Assembly: GCF_000189275.1 (NCBI RefSeq)
Contig: NZ_AEVT01000002.1
Location: forward strand, 1 to 64,000
Origin: Vibrio sinaloensis DSM 21326
GTDB lineage: Bacteria > Pseudomonadota > Gammaproteobacteria > Enterobacterales > Vibrionaceae
DNA: 64,000 bases
Direction of reading: 5' to 3'
A program made the position numbers and the translations under genes. Below, one piece after another: positions 16,985 through 27,493 of the stretch. The notes under the pieces are model-generated. The model saw nothing but the letters and a program-made list of their open reading frames with translations. It was not told where the DNA came from and did no database searches. Within the stretch, counting starts at the first letter, position 1, and each line of letters begins with the position of its first letter.

Positions 16985-18903
16985 TAGCTACTGAACTCCT
17001 GCTCCATTTGTTCTAGCTCTTCTTGCAGAGCCATCCATTCCATTTCGACATCTTCTAGCTCTGCTTTACTGTTGGCCTGAATCGCGAGTACTTGATTAAG
17101 TTTAGCTTTATTTTCGGCATCATAAAGTGAGTTATCTGATAATTGCGTTTCTGCTTCCGCGATTGCTTGACCCAACTTATCCATTTTGTCTTCGAGTTTT
17201 GTCAGGTTTTTGCGAATTGGAGCCGTCAGTTTACGGAACTCAGCTTCGCGACGTTTTTGCTCTTTCTTTGCCGCAGCACTGTGGGTGGAATTCTTTTCTG
17301 GTTGCTGAGCTTGGGCTTCACGGCGCTCTACTTTCTGTTGTTCAGTCAGCCACTTGTAGTAGTCATTAAGGTCGCCATTAAATGGGGCAACTTGGCGGTC
17401 GTGAACAAGATATAAGTCGTCTGTTGTCGCACGAAGTAAGTATCGGTCGTGCGAGACGATGACCATCGCACCTTCAAATGTCTGAAGCGCCATGGTCAAC
17501 GCTTGACGCATATCTAAATCAAGGTGGTTGGTTGGCTCATCGAGAAGCAGCAAGTTTGGTTTTTGCCAAACAATTAATGCCAAGACTAAGCGTGCTTTTT
17601 CACCGCCTGAAAACGGGGCGACTTTCTCCAGCGCTTTATCCCCTTGAAAACCAAAACTGCCTAAATAATTGCGCAGCTCTAGTTCATTTTTATCTGGTGC
17701 GATTTGCATCATGTGCTGCAGCGGTGTTTCTTCTGGATGCAGTGTTTCTAGCTGGTGCTGAGCAAAGTAGCCGATCTTTACACCTTGAGAGTAATTAAGC
17801 TCGCCGCCTTTTGCCGATAACTCACCTGACAATAGCTTGATCAGTGTGGATTTACCTGCTCCGTTACGTCCGAGCAAGCCAATTCGGCTGCCTGGGACTA
17901 AATTGAGACGAATTTTCTCTAAGATAAGGTTGTCACCGTACCCCGCTGAAACTTCATCCATCATGATGATGGGATTGGGTAGAGCGTCAGGGTCGCGGAA
18001 TTGGAAGCTGAACGGATTATCCAATTGAGCAGGCAGTACTTTCTCCATACGTTCTAGCGCTTTGATCCGGCTTTGCGCTTGGCGTGCTTTGGAGGCTTTG
18101 TAACGGAAGCGGTCGATATAACTTTGCATATGCGACATTTGCTTTTGCTGCTTTTCAAACTGAGCTTGCTGAAGGATCAGTTTTTGTGCTCGTTGCTCTT
18201 CAAATGAGGAGTAGTTGCCCGTGTATTCGTTTAACACTTGGTTTTCGACATGGATGATGCGGCCAACAATCGGGTCTAGAAAGTCTCGGTCGTGCGAGAT
18301 CAAAACTAGGGTACCCGGGTAGTTTTGCAGCCAGCGCTCTAGCCACATTACGGCATCCAAATCTAAGTGGTTAGTCGGTTCATCGAGCAAAAGCAGGTCA
18401 GAGCGGCACAACAGCGCTTGCGCTAAGTTAAGGCGCATGCGCCAACCACCGGAAAACTGCGTTAAGTTCCAGCTCATTTGATCTTGGCTAAAACCCAGGC
18501 CATCGAGTAGCTCGGCGGCACGGGCACGAATACTGTACCCACCAATGGTTTCTATCTGACCGTGGATATCGGCCACTAAAGTGCCGTTGTCTTGCTGCTC
18601 TGCATGAGCAAGATCCGCTTCAAGCTTGCGATACTCTCGATCACCATCAATGACGTATTCTAAAGCGCTACGCTCAAGTGCCGGAGTTTCTTGTGCTACC
18701 CATGCTAACTCCCAGTGGGCAGGCTTACTGAAGTTTCCTGCATCAATAGACAGTTCATCTTTGATTAGGGCGAAAAGGGTGGATTTACCACAGCCGTTTT
18801 TGCCCACCAAGCCGACTTTATCGCCAGGGTGAATGGTTGCGGAAGCTTGCTCGAGAAGTGGTTTGCCACCACGTAGCAGTTGGATGCCAGAGAAGGTAAT
18901 CAT
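16984..18903 (-). CDS. yheS: ABC-F family ribosome-associated ATPase YheS
   Basis: Soluble protein with two ABC ATPase domains in one chain and no membrane segment, 639 residues. Domain 1: Walker A GLVGKNGCGKST near 32, signature SGGWRMRLNLAQAL, Walker B LLLLDEPTNHLDL near 180. Domain 2: GLLGRNGAGKST near 344, signature SGGEKARLVLAL, LLLLDEPTNHLDL near 450. The P-site tRNA interaction linker, rich in Gln/Lys (residues about 240-290), and a charged C-terminal coiled coil (about 545-639) are typical of ABC-F factors that bind the ribosome and relieve stalled translation. It heads a minus-strand run and is divergent from kefG. Confidence 0.94.
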   Translation of the reverse strand: MITFSGIQLLRGGKPLLEQASATIHPGDKVGLVGKNGCGKSTLFALIKDELSIDAGNFSKPAHWELAWVAQETPALERSALEYVIDGDREYRKLEADLAHAEQQDNGTLVADIHGQIETIGGYSIRARAAELLDGLGFSQDQMSWNLTQFSGGWRMRLNLAQALLCRSDLLLLDEPTNHLDLDAVMWLERWLQNYPGTLVLISHDRDFLDPIVGRIIHVENQVLNEYTGNYSSFEEQRAQKLILQQAQFEKQQKQMSHMQSYIDRFRYKASKARQAQSRIKALERMEKVLPAQLDNPFSFQFRDPDALPNPIIMMDEVSAGYGDNLILEKIRLNLVPGSRIGLLGRNGAGKSTLIKLLSGELSAKGGELNYSQGVKIGYFAQHQLETLHPEETPLQHMMQIAPDKNELELRNYLGSFGFQGDKALEKVAPFSGGEKARLVLALIVWQKPNLLLLDEPTNHLDLDMRQALTMALQTFEGAMVIVSHDRYLLRATTDDLYLVHDRQVAPFNGDLNDYYKWLTEQQKVERREAQAQQPEKNSTHSAAAKKEQKRREAEFRKLTAPIRKNLTKLEDKMDKLGQAIAEAETQLSDNSLYDAENKAKLNQVLAIQANSKAELEDVEMEWMALQEELEQMEQEFSS

Positions 18904-19061
18904 ATTCGTTTGCTTTGTCTTTGCTCGTACTGCGTCGAATAGTAGGGGGATTAAGATTAAAAGTCGATTATTGCGTTCTCTTCTCTAACCACGTATAACA
19001 AACTGATAACCTATAAAAACAGATGTAATTGGCTAAAATTAAAAGGATTGCTGTCCAAGGA

Positions 19062-19652
19062 ATGCTGAGTAAAGAGTCTGAGAAGCCGAAAATCTTGGTG
19101 CTATATGCCCACCCTGAGTCACAAACCTCTGTGGCTAACCAAATGATGCTTAAGAAGATTGAATCTCTTGAGCACGTGACTGTGCATGACTTGTACGCCC
19201 ACTATCCCGATTTCTTCATTGATGTAAAAGCAGAACATCAACGCTTGATTGAGCATGATGTGATTGTCTTTCATCACCCCCTCTATATGTATTCCTGTCC
19301 AGCTTTGCTGAAAGAGTGGCTGGATCGGGTTTTAGGAAAAGGATTTGCTTTTGGCAAAGGAGAAGCACTCAAAGGTAAGTTCTGGCGGAGCGTGATTACC
19401 ACCGGCGGTAAAGAAGATGCGTTTAGTAAAGGTGGCTACAACCGCTATCCTTTATCAGAGATCCTACAACCTTTTGAACTCACGGCAGCCCTGTGTCAAA
19501 TGCATTGGATTGAGCCCTTGGTACTTTATTGGGCAAGAAATGTCTCAGAGATGGAGCGCTATCAGCACGCTGAAAGCTATCGCCAGTGGTTGAATGATCC
19601 CTTGTATGCCTACCCGCAGGAGTTAGGAGGTGAGCATGGCATTGGAAAGTGA
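19062..19652 (+). CDS. kefG: ancillary protein of the KefB potassium/proton antiporter
   Basis: Flavodoxin-like quinone-reductase-fold protein, 196 residues, that binds KefB and is needed for full potassium efflux activity. The conserved blocks [11 protein letters not shown] near 11, [22 protein letters not shown] near 72 and WRSVITTGG near 108 are those of KefG. The frame is open back to a TTG at 19029, but the ATG at 19062 aligns with the known N-terminus; the Shine-Dalgarno is poorly spaced for it, so the start is uncertain. The gene overlaps kefB by 17 bases, which couples the two. Confidence 0.9.
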   Translation: MLSKESEKPKILVLYAHPESQTSVANQMMLKKIESLEHVTVHDLYAHYPDFFIDVKAEHQRLIEHDVIVFHHPLYMYSCPALLKEWLDRVLGKGFAFGKGEALKGKFWRSVITTGGKEDAFSKGGYNRYPLSEILQPFELTAALCQMHWIEPLVLYWARNVSEMERYQHAESYRQWLNDPLYAYPQELGGEHGIGK

Positions 19653-21432
19653 TTTTCTCCAAAGTAGCGTAATTTTCCTCACCGCTGCGGTGGTTGCTGT
19701 GCCGCTTGCGCAGCGACTCGGTCTTGGCTCTGTGCTGGGATACTTGTTGGCGGGGGTAGCGATTGGTCCATGGGGACTTGGGCTGATTAGTGATGTTGAA
19801 GCTATTCTCCATTTTGCCGAGTTTGGTGTCGTACTGCTGCTGTTTTTGATTGGTCTGGAGCTTAACCCCAAGAAGCTTTTACAGATGAAGGGGCCTATTC
19901 TGGGCTTAGGAGGCGCACAGGTGGTCATCACGACTTGCGTTATTGCGAGTGTCGCTTTTTTAGCCGGCACACAATGGCAAACCAGTCTGGTTATTGGTAT
20001 GGGGCTGGCCCTGTCTTCGACTGCTATTGCTCTCAAAGTGATTGAGGAGCAAGGGCTTGCAGGTAAAGAGGCGGGGCAATCAGGCTTTGCGGTGTTGCTC
20101 TTTCAAGATATTGCCGTGATTCCGATGCTGGCGATTTTGCCTTTGCTGGCAGGGAATACCGCAGGTAACTGGTTAGATGCCTTGTGGATGCTGGCCGGTG
20201 TGGGTGGACTATTGTTTGGTGGCCATTTCTTATTGAGGCCGCTTTTCCGTTATGTGGTGATCAGCGGTGTACGTGAGCTGTTCACTGTGGCAGCCTTACT
20301 GCTGGTCATCGGTATCGCTTTGTTGATGAAACAGCTTGGTTTGTCGATGGCACTGGGAACCTTCTTAGCAGGGGTGCTATTAGCTGAGAGTGAATATCGC
20401 CACGAATTAGAAATTGCCATTGAACCGTTTAAAGGCTTACTGCTGGGCTTATTCTTTATCGCAGTAGGTATGGCGGTTAACTTAGGCTTGCTCGCTCTCG
20501 AGCCATTTGCCGTTTTGATGGCAGTGTGTAGTTTGGTTGTGGTGAAAGGCGCGATCTTATATTTCTTGGCTCGTTTGTCCGGTAGCCGAGCTAAATCGCG
20601 CAGTAAAATGGCAGCGATTTTGAGCCAAGGCGGCGAGTTCGCATTTGTTATTTTCACGGCGGCCAGCGCAGAAGGGCTTCTCAACCAAGATCAAACTGCG
20701 TTTTTGCTGGTTGTCGTCAGTTTATCTATGGTGACCACGCCACTGCTTTTGATGGCTCAAAACAGATGGTATGCCCGAGGGTTAAATGCGGAAACCGAAG
20801 CAACCTTAGCCAGTGATGTCATCAACAAACAGCCGCGAGTCATTATTGCGGGTTTTGGTCGATTTGGCCAAATCATTGGTCGATTGATGTACGCCAACAA
20901 AATTAAAGTCACTGTTCTTGAAAGTGACGCCAGCCAAATTCAACTGCTGCGTAAATATGGCTATAAGGTTTATTATGGCGATGCTACTCAACTTGATTTG
21001 TTGCGTGCTGCGGGGGCTGATAAGGCTGAGGCCATGGTGATTTGTACCGATTCTCCGGATGAGGTAATGAAGATCGTTGAGATGTGCCAAACGAATTTCC
21101 CGAACTTGAAGCTGCTAGCGCGTGCGCGGAGTCGAGTTGAAGCCTATCAACTGCTGAGTCACGGTGTGGATAGCTATTCTCGAGAAACCTTTTTAGGTGC
21201 CCTCGACCTTGGACGCCAAACGTTGATCGACCTTGGGATGCATCCGTATCAAGCCAAGCGAGCTGAAGCACATTTCCGCAAACTGGATAACGCTATGCTC
21301 AAAGAGTTGCTGCCTCAGCACCAAGATGACAAACAATTGGCCTTAAGAGCCAAAGAAGCCCGAAAAGAACTGGAAGAGATTTTTGGTCGTGAAATGGAAA
21401 GCGATCAACAAGCGAAGAACTTCTGGGATTAA
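19636..21432 (+). CDS. kefB: glutathione-regulated potassium-efflux antiporter KefB
   Basis: Inner-membrane K+/H+ antiporter that protects against toxic electrophiles by acidifying the cytoplasm when glutathione adducts form. The 598 residues comprise a CPA2-type exchanger domain with about 12-13 helices (1-385; [12 protein letters not shown] near 155, [14 protein letters not shown] near 250) and a cytoplasmic RCK/TrkA-N domain with the dinucleotide-binding loop [14 protein letters not shown] near 404. The longest frame starts at a GTG overlapping the AGGAGG itself, so the ATG at 19636, six bases after AGGAGG, is the real start. Immediately downstream is yheV. Confidence 0.94.
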   Translation: MALESDFLQSSVIFLTAAVVAVPLAQRLGLGSVLGYLLAGVAIGPWGLGLISDVEAILHFAEFGVVLLLFLIGLELNPKKLLQMKGPILGLGGAQVVITTCVIASVAFLAGTQWQTSLVIGMGLALSSTAIALKVIEEQGLAGKEAGQSGFAVLLFQDIAVIPMLAILPLLAGNTAGNWLDALWMLAGVGGLLFGGHFLLRPLFRYVVISGVRELFTVAALLLVIGIALLMKQLGLSMALGTFLAGVLLAESEYRHELEIAIEPFKGLLLGLFFIAVGMAVNLGLLALEPFAVLMAVCSLVVVKGAILYFLARLSGSRAKSRSKMAAILSQGGEFAFVIFTAASAEGLLNQDQTAFLLVVVSLSMVTTPLLLMAQNRWYARGLNAETEATLASDVINKQPRVIIAGFGRFGQIIGRLMYANKIKVTVLESDASQIQLLRKYGYKVYYGDATQLDLLRAAGADKAEAMVICTDSPDEVMKIVEMCQTNFPNLKLLARARSRVEAYQLLSHGVDSYSRETFLGALDLGRQTLIDLGMHPYQAKRAEAHFRKLDNAMLKELLPQHQDDKQLALRAKEARKELEEIFGREMESDQQAKNFWD

Positions 21433-21452
21433 TCCAATACTAGAGTTGTAAC

Positions 21453-21647
21453 ATGAAAAAAAGATTTATCGCTGGAGCCAATTGCCCTAAATGCGCTCAA
21501 CAAGACACATTACGCTGGTGGATAGAAAACAACATAGAACTGGTGGAGTGTGTCGAGTGTGGTCATCAAGATCAACGCAAGCCCCAATCTGTAGACACCA
21601 GTGAACATGCTGGCCAAGAAATGATTGGCATTTTTAAGCCAGATTGA
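21453..21647 (+). CDS. yheV: YheV family putative zinc-ribbon protein
   Basis: Small protein of 64 residues (DUF2387) with two CxxC pairs, CPKC near 10 and CVECGH near 33, that should form a zinc ribbon. Function unknown. It follows kefB by 20 bases, as in enterobacteria (kefG-kefB-yheV-slyD), and probably shares its transcript. Confidence 0.9.
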   Translation: MKKRFIAGANCPKCAQQDTLRWWIENNIELVECVECGHQDQRKPQSVDTSEHAGQEMIGIFKPD

Positions 21648-21740
21648 TTGAGTTTCTATAAATCATCCCCATAATAACCGGGTAGAAAGTTTGTAGACCA
21701 CAGCCATTGCTGTGGTTCTTTTATTCTCCTTGGAGTCAAT

Positions 21741-22322
21741 ATGAAAATTGAAAAGAACGTAGTTGTAAGTCTTGCTTACCAAGTAAAACTAGAAGACGGC
21801 GCGGTTGTTGACCAATCAACAACAGAAGCACCACTAGATTACCTACACGGCAATAACAACCTAATCACAGGTCTAGAAACTGCTTTAGAAGGTAAGGAAG
21901 CGGGCGCTAAGTTCTCTGTGACAGTTTCTCCAGAAGAAGCATACGGTGAGCACAACGATGCGTTAGTTCAACGTGTTCCTGCTGACGTATTCCAAGGTGT
22001 TGATGAAATTGTAGTTGGTATGCGTTTTCTAGCGGATACAGACCAAGGCCCAATCCCGGTTGAAGTGACAGAAGTAGACGGTGATGAAGTGGTTGTTGAT
22101 GGTAACCACATGCTAGCAGGTCAAACGCTGACATTTGATGTTGAAGTTGTCGCTCTTCGTGAAGCAACAGCAGAAGAGATTGAACACGGCCACGTTCACC
22201 AAGCGGGCGGCTGTGGTCATGACCACGATCACGAAGGCGGTTGTTGTGGTGGCGAAGGCCATGACCACGGCGAAGAAAAGAAAGACGGCTGCTGCGGTGG
22301 CGGTAGCTGCGGTTCTCACTAA
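21741..22322 (+). CDS. slyD: FKBP-type prolyl isomerase and metallochaperone SlyD
   Basis: Peptidyl-prolyl cis-trans isomerase with an inserted chaperone domain, 193 residues. The FKBP part (1-70 and about 130-150) contains VVDQSTTEAPLDYLHG and FSVTVSPEEAYGEH; the insert-in-flap domain lies about 76-120. The tail from about 147 is very rich in His, Cys and Gly (repeated GHDHDH and GGCCGG clusters), the nickel-binding region used to supply hydrogenase and urease maturation and also the reason SlyD binds metal columns. GGAGTC precedes the ATG. Confidence 0.95.
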   Translation: MKIEKNVVVSLAYQVKLEDGAVVDQSTTEAPLDYLHGNNNLITGLETALEGKEAGAKFSVTVSPEEAYGEHNDALVQRVPADVFQGVDEIVVGMRFLADTDQGPIPVEVTEVDGDEVVVDGNHMLAGQTLTFDVEVVALREATAEEIEHGHVHQAGGCGHDHDHEGGCCGGEGHDHGEEKKDGCCGGGSCGSH

Positions 22323-22345
22323 TCACTAGTTGATGAGTCGAATCG

Positions 22346-22382
22346 AAAGGCGTTTCCTGCTGTACGGGAAACGCCTTTTTTG
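22346..22382 (+). terminator. terminator of slyD
   Basis: A 12-bp perfect stem AAAGGCGTTTCC/GGAAACGCCTTT with a nine-base loop runs into seven T, about 24 bases after the stop. Confidence 0.93.
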
Positions 22383-22426
22383 TTATTACGAGTTGAGAGT
22401 TCGTGGCTAATAAAGAGGGACAGTTT

Positions 22427-23368
22427 GTGACACAACCTTTTTCAATCGCAATTCATGGTGGTGCGGGCACCATACTGCGCTCACAAATGAGTGAAGAGTT
22501 AAAGCGTGCCATCTTGGCCGATTTGGAAGCGTCAGTGAGAGCAGGGCACAAAATACTTAAGGACAGTGGCGATGCGCTTGATGCGGTTGTCGCGGCGGTA
22601 AAAGTCTTGGAAGACTCACCAAACTTTAATGCCGGTAAAGGTTCGGTACTGACCAATAAAGAGATGGTAGAGATGGACGCATCGATTATGCACGGTAGGG
22701 CCTTGGATGCAGGGGCCGTTGCCGGAGTGCGTCACATTAAAAACCCAATTGAGTTAGCCCGAGATGTGATGAAGCATAGCGAGCATGTATTGTTGATTGG
22801 TGAAGGGGCGGAGGAGTTTGCCTTTGTGAACGGGCATCAATTCACCGAGCAAGATTACTTCTTTACCGAGCGTCGCTACGAACAGTTGTTATCGATGAAA
22901 GAAAAAGGGCTATTCGCCTTGTCTGAGTCGAAATACCCAGATGATAAAAAGTATGGAACTGTTGGCGCCGTCGCGTTGGACCAGCACGGTAACTTGGCCG
23001 CAGCGACCAGTACTGGTGGTGTGACCAACAAAAAATATGGTCGTGTTGGTGATTCTTCCATTATTGGAGCAGGAACTTATGCTGAAAATGGTAACGTCGC
23101 TGTATCAACAACAGGGATGGGCGAATACTTTATTCGTAAGACGGTGGCAGGTGATGTTGCCGCGCGAATGCGTTACTTGAAAGAAGAGGTGAGTACAGCG
23201 AGTGATGCGGTTATTCAAGGTGAATTAAAACATATGGGTGGGGAAGGTGGTTTGATTGCAATTGATGCCCATGGCCGACACCACTTCGCGATGAATAGCT
23301 CAGGTATGTATCGTGCGGTGATTGATGTAGATGGCAAATTAACCGTTAGCATCTATGCTGATGAATAG
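22427..23368 (+). CDS. iaaA: isoaspartyl peptidase / L-asparaginase (Ntn hydrolase)
   Basis: N-terminal-nucleophile hydrolase of the plant-type asparaginase family, 313 residues, which removes isoaspartyl residues from peptides and hydrolyses asparagine. The precursor should self-cleave before the Thr in YGTVGAVALD (about residue 182) to make alpha and beta chains; AIHGGAGT near 10, FNAGKGSVLT near 67 and the substrate loop GRVGDSSIIGAGTYA near 213 are family features. The frame opens at 22403, but GAGG eight bases before the GTG at 22427 and the family N-terminus favour GTG. It follows the slyD terminator, so it probably has its own promoter. Confidence 0.9.
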   Translation: MTQPFSIAIHGGAGTILRSQMSEELKRAILADLEASVRAGHKILKDSGDALDAVVAAVKVLEDSPNFNAGKGSVLTNKEMVEMDASIMHGRALDAGAVAGVRHIKNPIELARDVMKHSEHVLLIGEGAEEFAFVNGHQFTEQDYFFTERRYEQLLSMKEKGLFALSESKYPDDKKYGTVGAVALDQHGNLAAATSTGGVTNKKYGRVGDSSIIGAGTYAENGNVAVSTTGMGEYFIRKTVAGDVAARMRYLKEEVSTASDAVIQGELKHMGGEGGLIAIDAHGRHHFAMNSSGMYRAVIDVDGKLTVSIYADE

Positions 23369-23488
23369 ATAATTGGCAGTAAAAACACATAAGTGGCTGA
23401 TATAATTTGGCCTTGTATTAACCCGAAATGAGTTTCAGCGTAATTACACTTGCATGATTAAAAAATGACTGCAAGAAATGTGATTCAG

Positions 23489-23497
23489 TGCTAGAAT
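23489..23497 (+). promoter_or_regulatory. extended -10 promoter of purA
   Basis: TGCTAGAAT is an extended -10 element (TGn plus a TATAAT-like hexamer, 5 of 6) 32 bases before the purA start. No good -35 is seen at the usual distance, which fits an extended -10 promoter. Confidence 0.55.
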
Positions 23498-23507
23498 CCA
23501 TTTTTAA

Positions 23508-24845
<1,338 letters not shown>

Positions 24846-24870
24846 TTGTTGATTGTTCTCGGTGAATTAA

Positions 24871-24898
24871 AAACCAGTGCTTAGGCGCTGGTTTTTTT
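24871..24898 (+). terminator. terminator of purA
   Basis: Stem AAACCAGTGC/GCGCTGGTTT (one G-T wobble) with the loop TTAG and a run of seven T, 26 bases after the stop. Confidence 0.92.
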
Positions 24899-24966
24899 AT
24901 GACCAAATTCTGCTTGATCTATTGCTAGTGAATGGCAACAATTTGCCTGATAGCGGCAATTTTGAT

Positions 24967-24993
24967 TAAAGAGTTAGCACCTGTTGCCGATAT
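24967..24993 (+). promoter_or_regulatory. sigma-28 (FliA) promoter of motX
   Basis: TAAA, then 15 bases, then GCCGATAT matches the flagellar sigma-28 consensus TAAA-N15-GCCGATAA at all but the last base. It lies about 103 bases upstream of the motX ATG. Late flagellar genes in vibrios are read by sigma-28, so promoter and gene identity support each other. The leader also contains a hairpin TTGCCGC/GCGGCAA at 25005-25022. Confidence 0.85.
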
Positions 24994-25095
24994 AACTATC
25001 AAGCTTGCCGCCTATGCGGCAAAAAGGGTGTGTCGTCATCGTCTTACTGATAAGTCGATGCGCTGCGCCAATGATCGAAGTAAAGAGTGCAGAAT

Positions 25096-25734
25096 ATGAA
25101 GCTAAGAAAATTAGCGGCTTCGATGGTGTTGGCTTTGAGTGCCTCTGCAGTTCAGGCAAATGATCTGTCTGATATTGGGGAGCCGGTACCTATTTATACC
25201 GAAGCAGAACTGATTAAACTGATAAACAACAATCAACATTTAGAGCGTGTTAAAGCGGACAACTGCCAATTGGTCGAAGATATTGTCGCTCGTGCAACTC
25301 GAATTAGCCTACCTGCTTATGAGTTTTTGTACGGTGATATGTTGGCCTGGGGAGTGTGTGTTGACCAAGATGTGGAGCTAGGTCTCTACTATATGGAAAA
25401 TGCAGCGCACCAAGGTTTACCAGCAGCGTTGGAGCAGTTAGGGCGTTACTATTCTCGTGGCACCTTAGTTCAACAAGATAAAGAACGAGCGATTCCTTAT
25501 TTAAGAGAAGCGGCCGCAATGGGCAACTTAAATGCGCGTATTCATCTTGCTGAACTGCTGCTTAGAGATTATGGCAGCCCTTTAGATTATGAAGACGCTT
25601 ATCGCTGGCTATACAATTCGGTTACCGCTGATCAAAGAACTCACAAGCGCATTTCGATATTGCGCCAAGGTTTAGAAAGGCGAATGCCGGAAAACATTAT
25701 TGTGCGAGCCAAAAAGCGTGATACTTTCTGGTAA
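25096..25734 (+). CDS. motX: sodium-type flagellar motor protein MotX
   Basis: Periplasmic part of the T ring of the sodium-driven polar flagellar motor, needed with MotY to anchor and activate the PomA/PomB stator. The 212-residue precursor has a signal peptide (residues 1-21, cleavage after AVQA) and two to three Sel1-like repeats between about 80 and 190 (for example AALEQLGRYYSRGTLVQQDK), a fold that mediates protein contacts. A conserved Cys pair (CQLV near 56 and WGVC near 90) could form a disulfide. The ATG at 25096 is preferred over an upstream start for its signal peptide. It stands alone after purA with a clear sigma-28 promoter. Confidence 0.95.
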   Translation: MKLRKLAASMVLALSASAVQANDLSDIGEPVPIYTEAELIKLINNNQHLERVKADNCQLVEDIVARATRISLPAYEFLYGDMLAWGVCVDQDVELGLYYMENAAHQGLPAALEQLGRYYSRGTLVQQDKERAIPYLREAAAMGNLNARIHLAELLLRDYGSPLDYEDAYRWLYNSVTADQRTHKRISILRQGLERRMPENIIVRAKKRDTFW

Positions 25735-25789
25735 TCCGAAAAGAGTCAGTCTTACTGCACTCAGACTGACCCGCGAACGGATTCCATAA

Positions 25790-25825
25790 ACATGCCCAGC
25801 AATGTGCTGGGCATGTTCGTTTTTC
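25790..25825 (+). terminator. terminator between motX and the amidohydrolase gene
   Basis: An 11-bp stem ACATGCCCAGC/GCTGGGCATGT with a five-base loop is followed by CGTTTTT. A second hairpin, GTCAGTCT/AGACTGAC, lies upstream at 25744-25770. The convergent minus-strand gene may also use the larger stem. Confidence 0.85.
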
Positions 25826-25829
25826 CTAC

Positions 25830-27239
25830 CTATTGAACCACTTCTCCAGACTCGATAACGCTTTTTCGAACGACGTTAGTAAACTCGAGCGCTTCTTTGC
25901 GGATCGAATCTTCATCAACAGTAAGCATGTTGCGATCTTGCATCAGCAGTTTTCCGTCTACAATGGAATGACGAACATTGGCAGAATTGGCTGAGTACAC
26001 CAAAGCCGAGTATGGGTTGTAAACGGGCACCATATTTGGCGCCTTGGTATCTATGACGATGATATCGGCTAGCTTGCCGACTTCAAGGGAACCAATCTTA
26101 TCGTCCATGCGCAATGCTTTAGCAGCGCCCATGGTTGCCATATCGATTACTTTAATCGGTGGCATTGCGGCTCGATCTTGATTGACTAACTTGTGTACCT
26201 TGGCGACTTGGTTGAATTCATCAATGGTACTGAGCGTGTTACCTGACATTGGACCATCAGTTCCTAAGCCGATACGCACATCTTCATCATACATCTTAAG
26301 GGCAGGGGATACGCCTTTGGCTGATTTAATGTTGGCACTCATGTTGTGTGCTACACCCATACCTGACTCTTTGACTAGTTGAATATCCTTATCATCAACC
26401 AGAATCATGTGTGCTCCCACAAGGTTTTGGTTCAATGCGCCAATGCTGTGCATATATTCAACGGGCGACATGCCGTTTGCACGCTGGGCAATTTTTTCTT
26501 CCTCGCGATGAGATTCTGCTAAGTGAATCATGACCGGGACATCTTTTTCTAGTGACAGTTTTGCGATCTTCTGCAGAACTTCCGTCGTATTGGTATACGG
26601 TGCGTGTGGTGCAAACGCTGGGGTGATGCGTGGGTGATCTTTGTACTCTTCAATAAACTTGAGTGCGTACTGGATGCCTTCTTCTGCATTTGCTGCATCT
26701 GCGACAGGGAATTTAATCACGGTTTCGCCAAGAACCGCACGCATACCGATTTTGTCGACCGTTTTAGCGACTTCATCCTCGAAATAATACATGTCAGCGT
26801 AAGTTGTTACCCCGCCCTTAACCATTTCAACATTACCGAGATTAGCGCCAATGCGTACCATATCGCGCGACACCAGTTTAGCTTCCAGTGGGAAAATATA
26901 TCGGTGCAGTCTATCGGGTACATCATCTGCCAAAGAGCGGAACACTGTCATTGAAACGTGTGTGTGCGTATTGATAAGGCCTGGCATCACGATGTCACCG
27001 TCAACATCCATCACCTTTTGGGCTTGGTATTGTCCCTCAAGTGATTCATCGCCAACGGCGATAATTTGGTTGCCCTTAATCACCACTGTACCTTTCTCGT
27101 AAACAGTTTTATCTTGGTTCATGGTTAACACCATGGCGTCAGTGATCATTAAGTCGGCTTTTTCGACCGCAAGACTAGGAAGTGAAAATAGGCTCAGGCT
27201 AGCAATGGCCGAAGCCACTAAAGTTCGTTTGATGCTCAT
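25830..27239 (-). CDS. exported amidohydrolase of the TRZ/ATZ (MtaD-like) family
   Basis: Metal-dependent hydrolase, 469 residues, related to cytosine/5-methylthioadenosine/S-adenosylhomocysteine deaminases. The metal ligands are visible: INTHTHVSM near 95, a further His in FAPHAPY near 210, MIHLAES near 240 and the Asp in GLGTDGPMSGN near 325; C-terminal GSLEVGKLADIIVID is typical. Unlike the cytoplasmic enzymes it starts with a signal peptide (MSIKRTLVASAIASLSLFS..., cleavage about residue 24), so it should act in the periplasm. The longer frame begins 15 codons upstream; the chosen ATG starts the signal peptide. The substrate is unknown; purine-like or S-adenosyl metabolites are guesses from the family. 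Confidence 0.82.
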   Translation of the reverse strand: MSIKRTLVASAIASLSLFSLPSLAVEKADLMITDAMVLTMNQDKTVYEKGTVVIKGNQIIAVGDESLEGQYQAQKVMDVDGDIVMPGLINTHTHVSMTVFRSLADDVPDRLHRYIFPLEAKLVSRDMVRIGANLGNVEMVKGGVTTYADMYYFEDEVAKTVDKIGMRAVLGETVIKFPVADAANAEEGIQYALKFIEEYKDHPRITPAFAPHAPYTNTTEVLQKIAKLSLEKDVPVMIHLAESHREEEKIAQRANGMSPVEYMHSIGALNQNLVGAHMILVDDKDIQLVKESGMGVAHNMSANIKSAKGVSPALKMYDEDVRIGLGTDGPMSGNTLSTIDEFNQVAKVHKLVNQDRAAMPPIKVIDMATMGAAKALRMDDKIGSLEVGKLADIIVIDTKAPNMVPVYNPYSALVYSANSANVRHSIVDGKLLMQDRNMLTVDEDSIRKEALEFTNVVRKSVIESGEVVQ

Positions 27240-27493
27240 AGCAATACCTGCAGTAAAAGGAACAGTAAAATTTTCCTGAATCATACCCCCTTATTTACTA
27301 AGTGCAATCGTTTGCCCGGTCAGTTGCAACGAAGTGTGATCTTTATCGTACGATGTGATGAGTTGTGAAGAGTCGAGGTAAGTTATGAAAAAGGCGTGGA
27401 AAAACTGCGAAATTAAAGCGACTTACCTGTAGCTTAACTCGGTAGTCAGATATACTAGTTTTAATTCCCTTCCTTTGTTAATTAGGCGTGCCT

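Noticed and set aside
20250..20684. 144-codon antisense frame across kefB
   Set aside because: Opposite a clear membrane-protein gene and with shadow-like composition.
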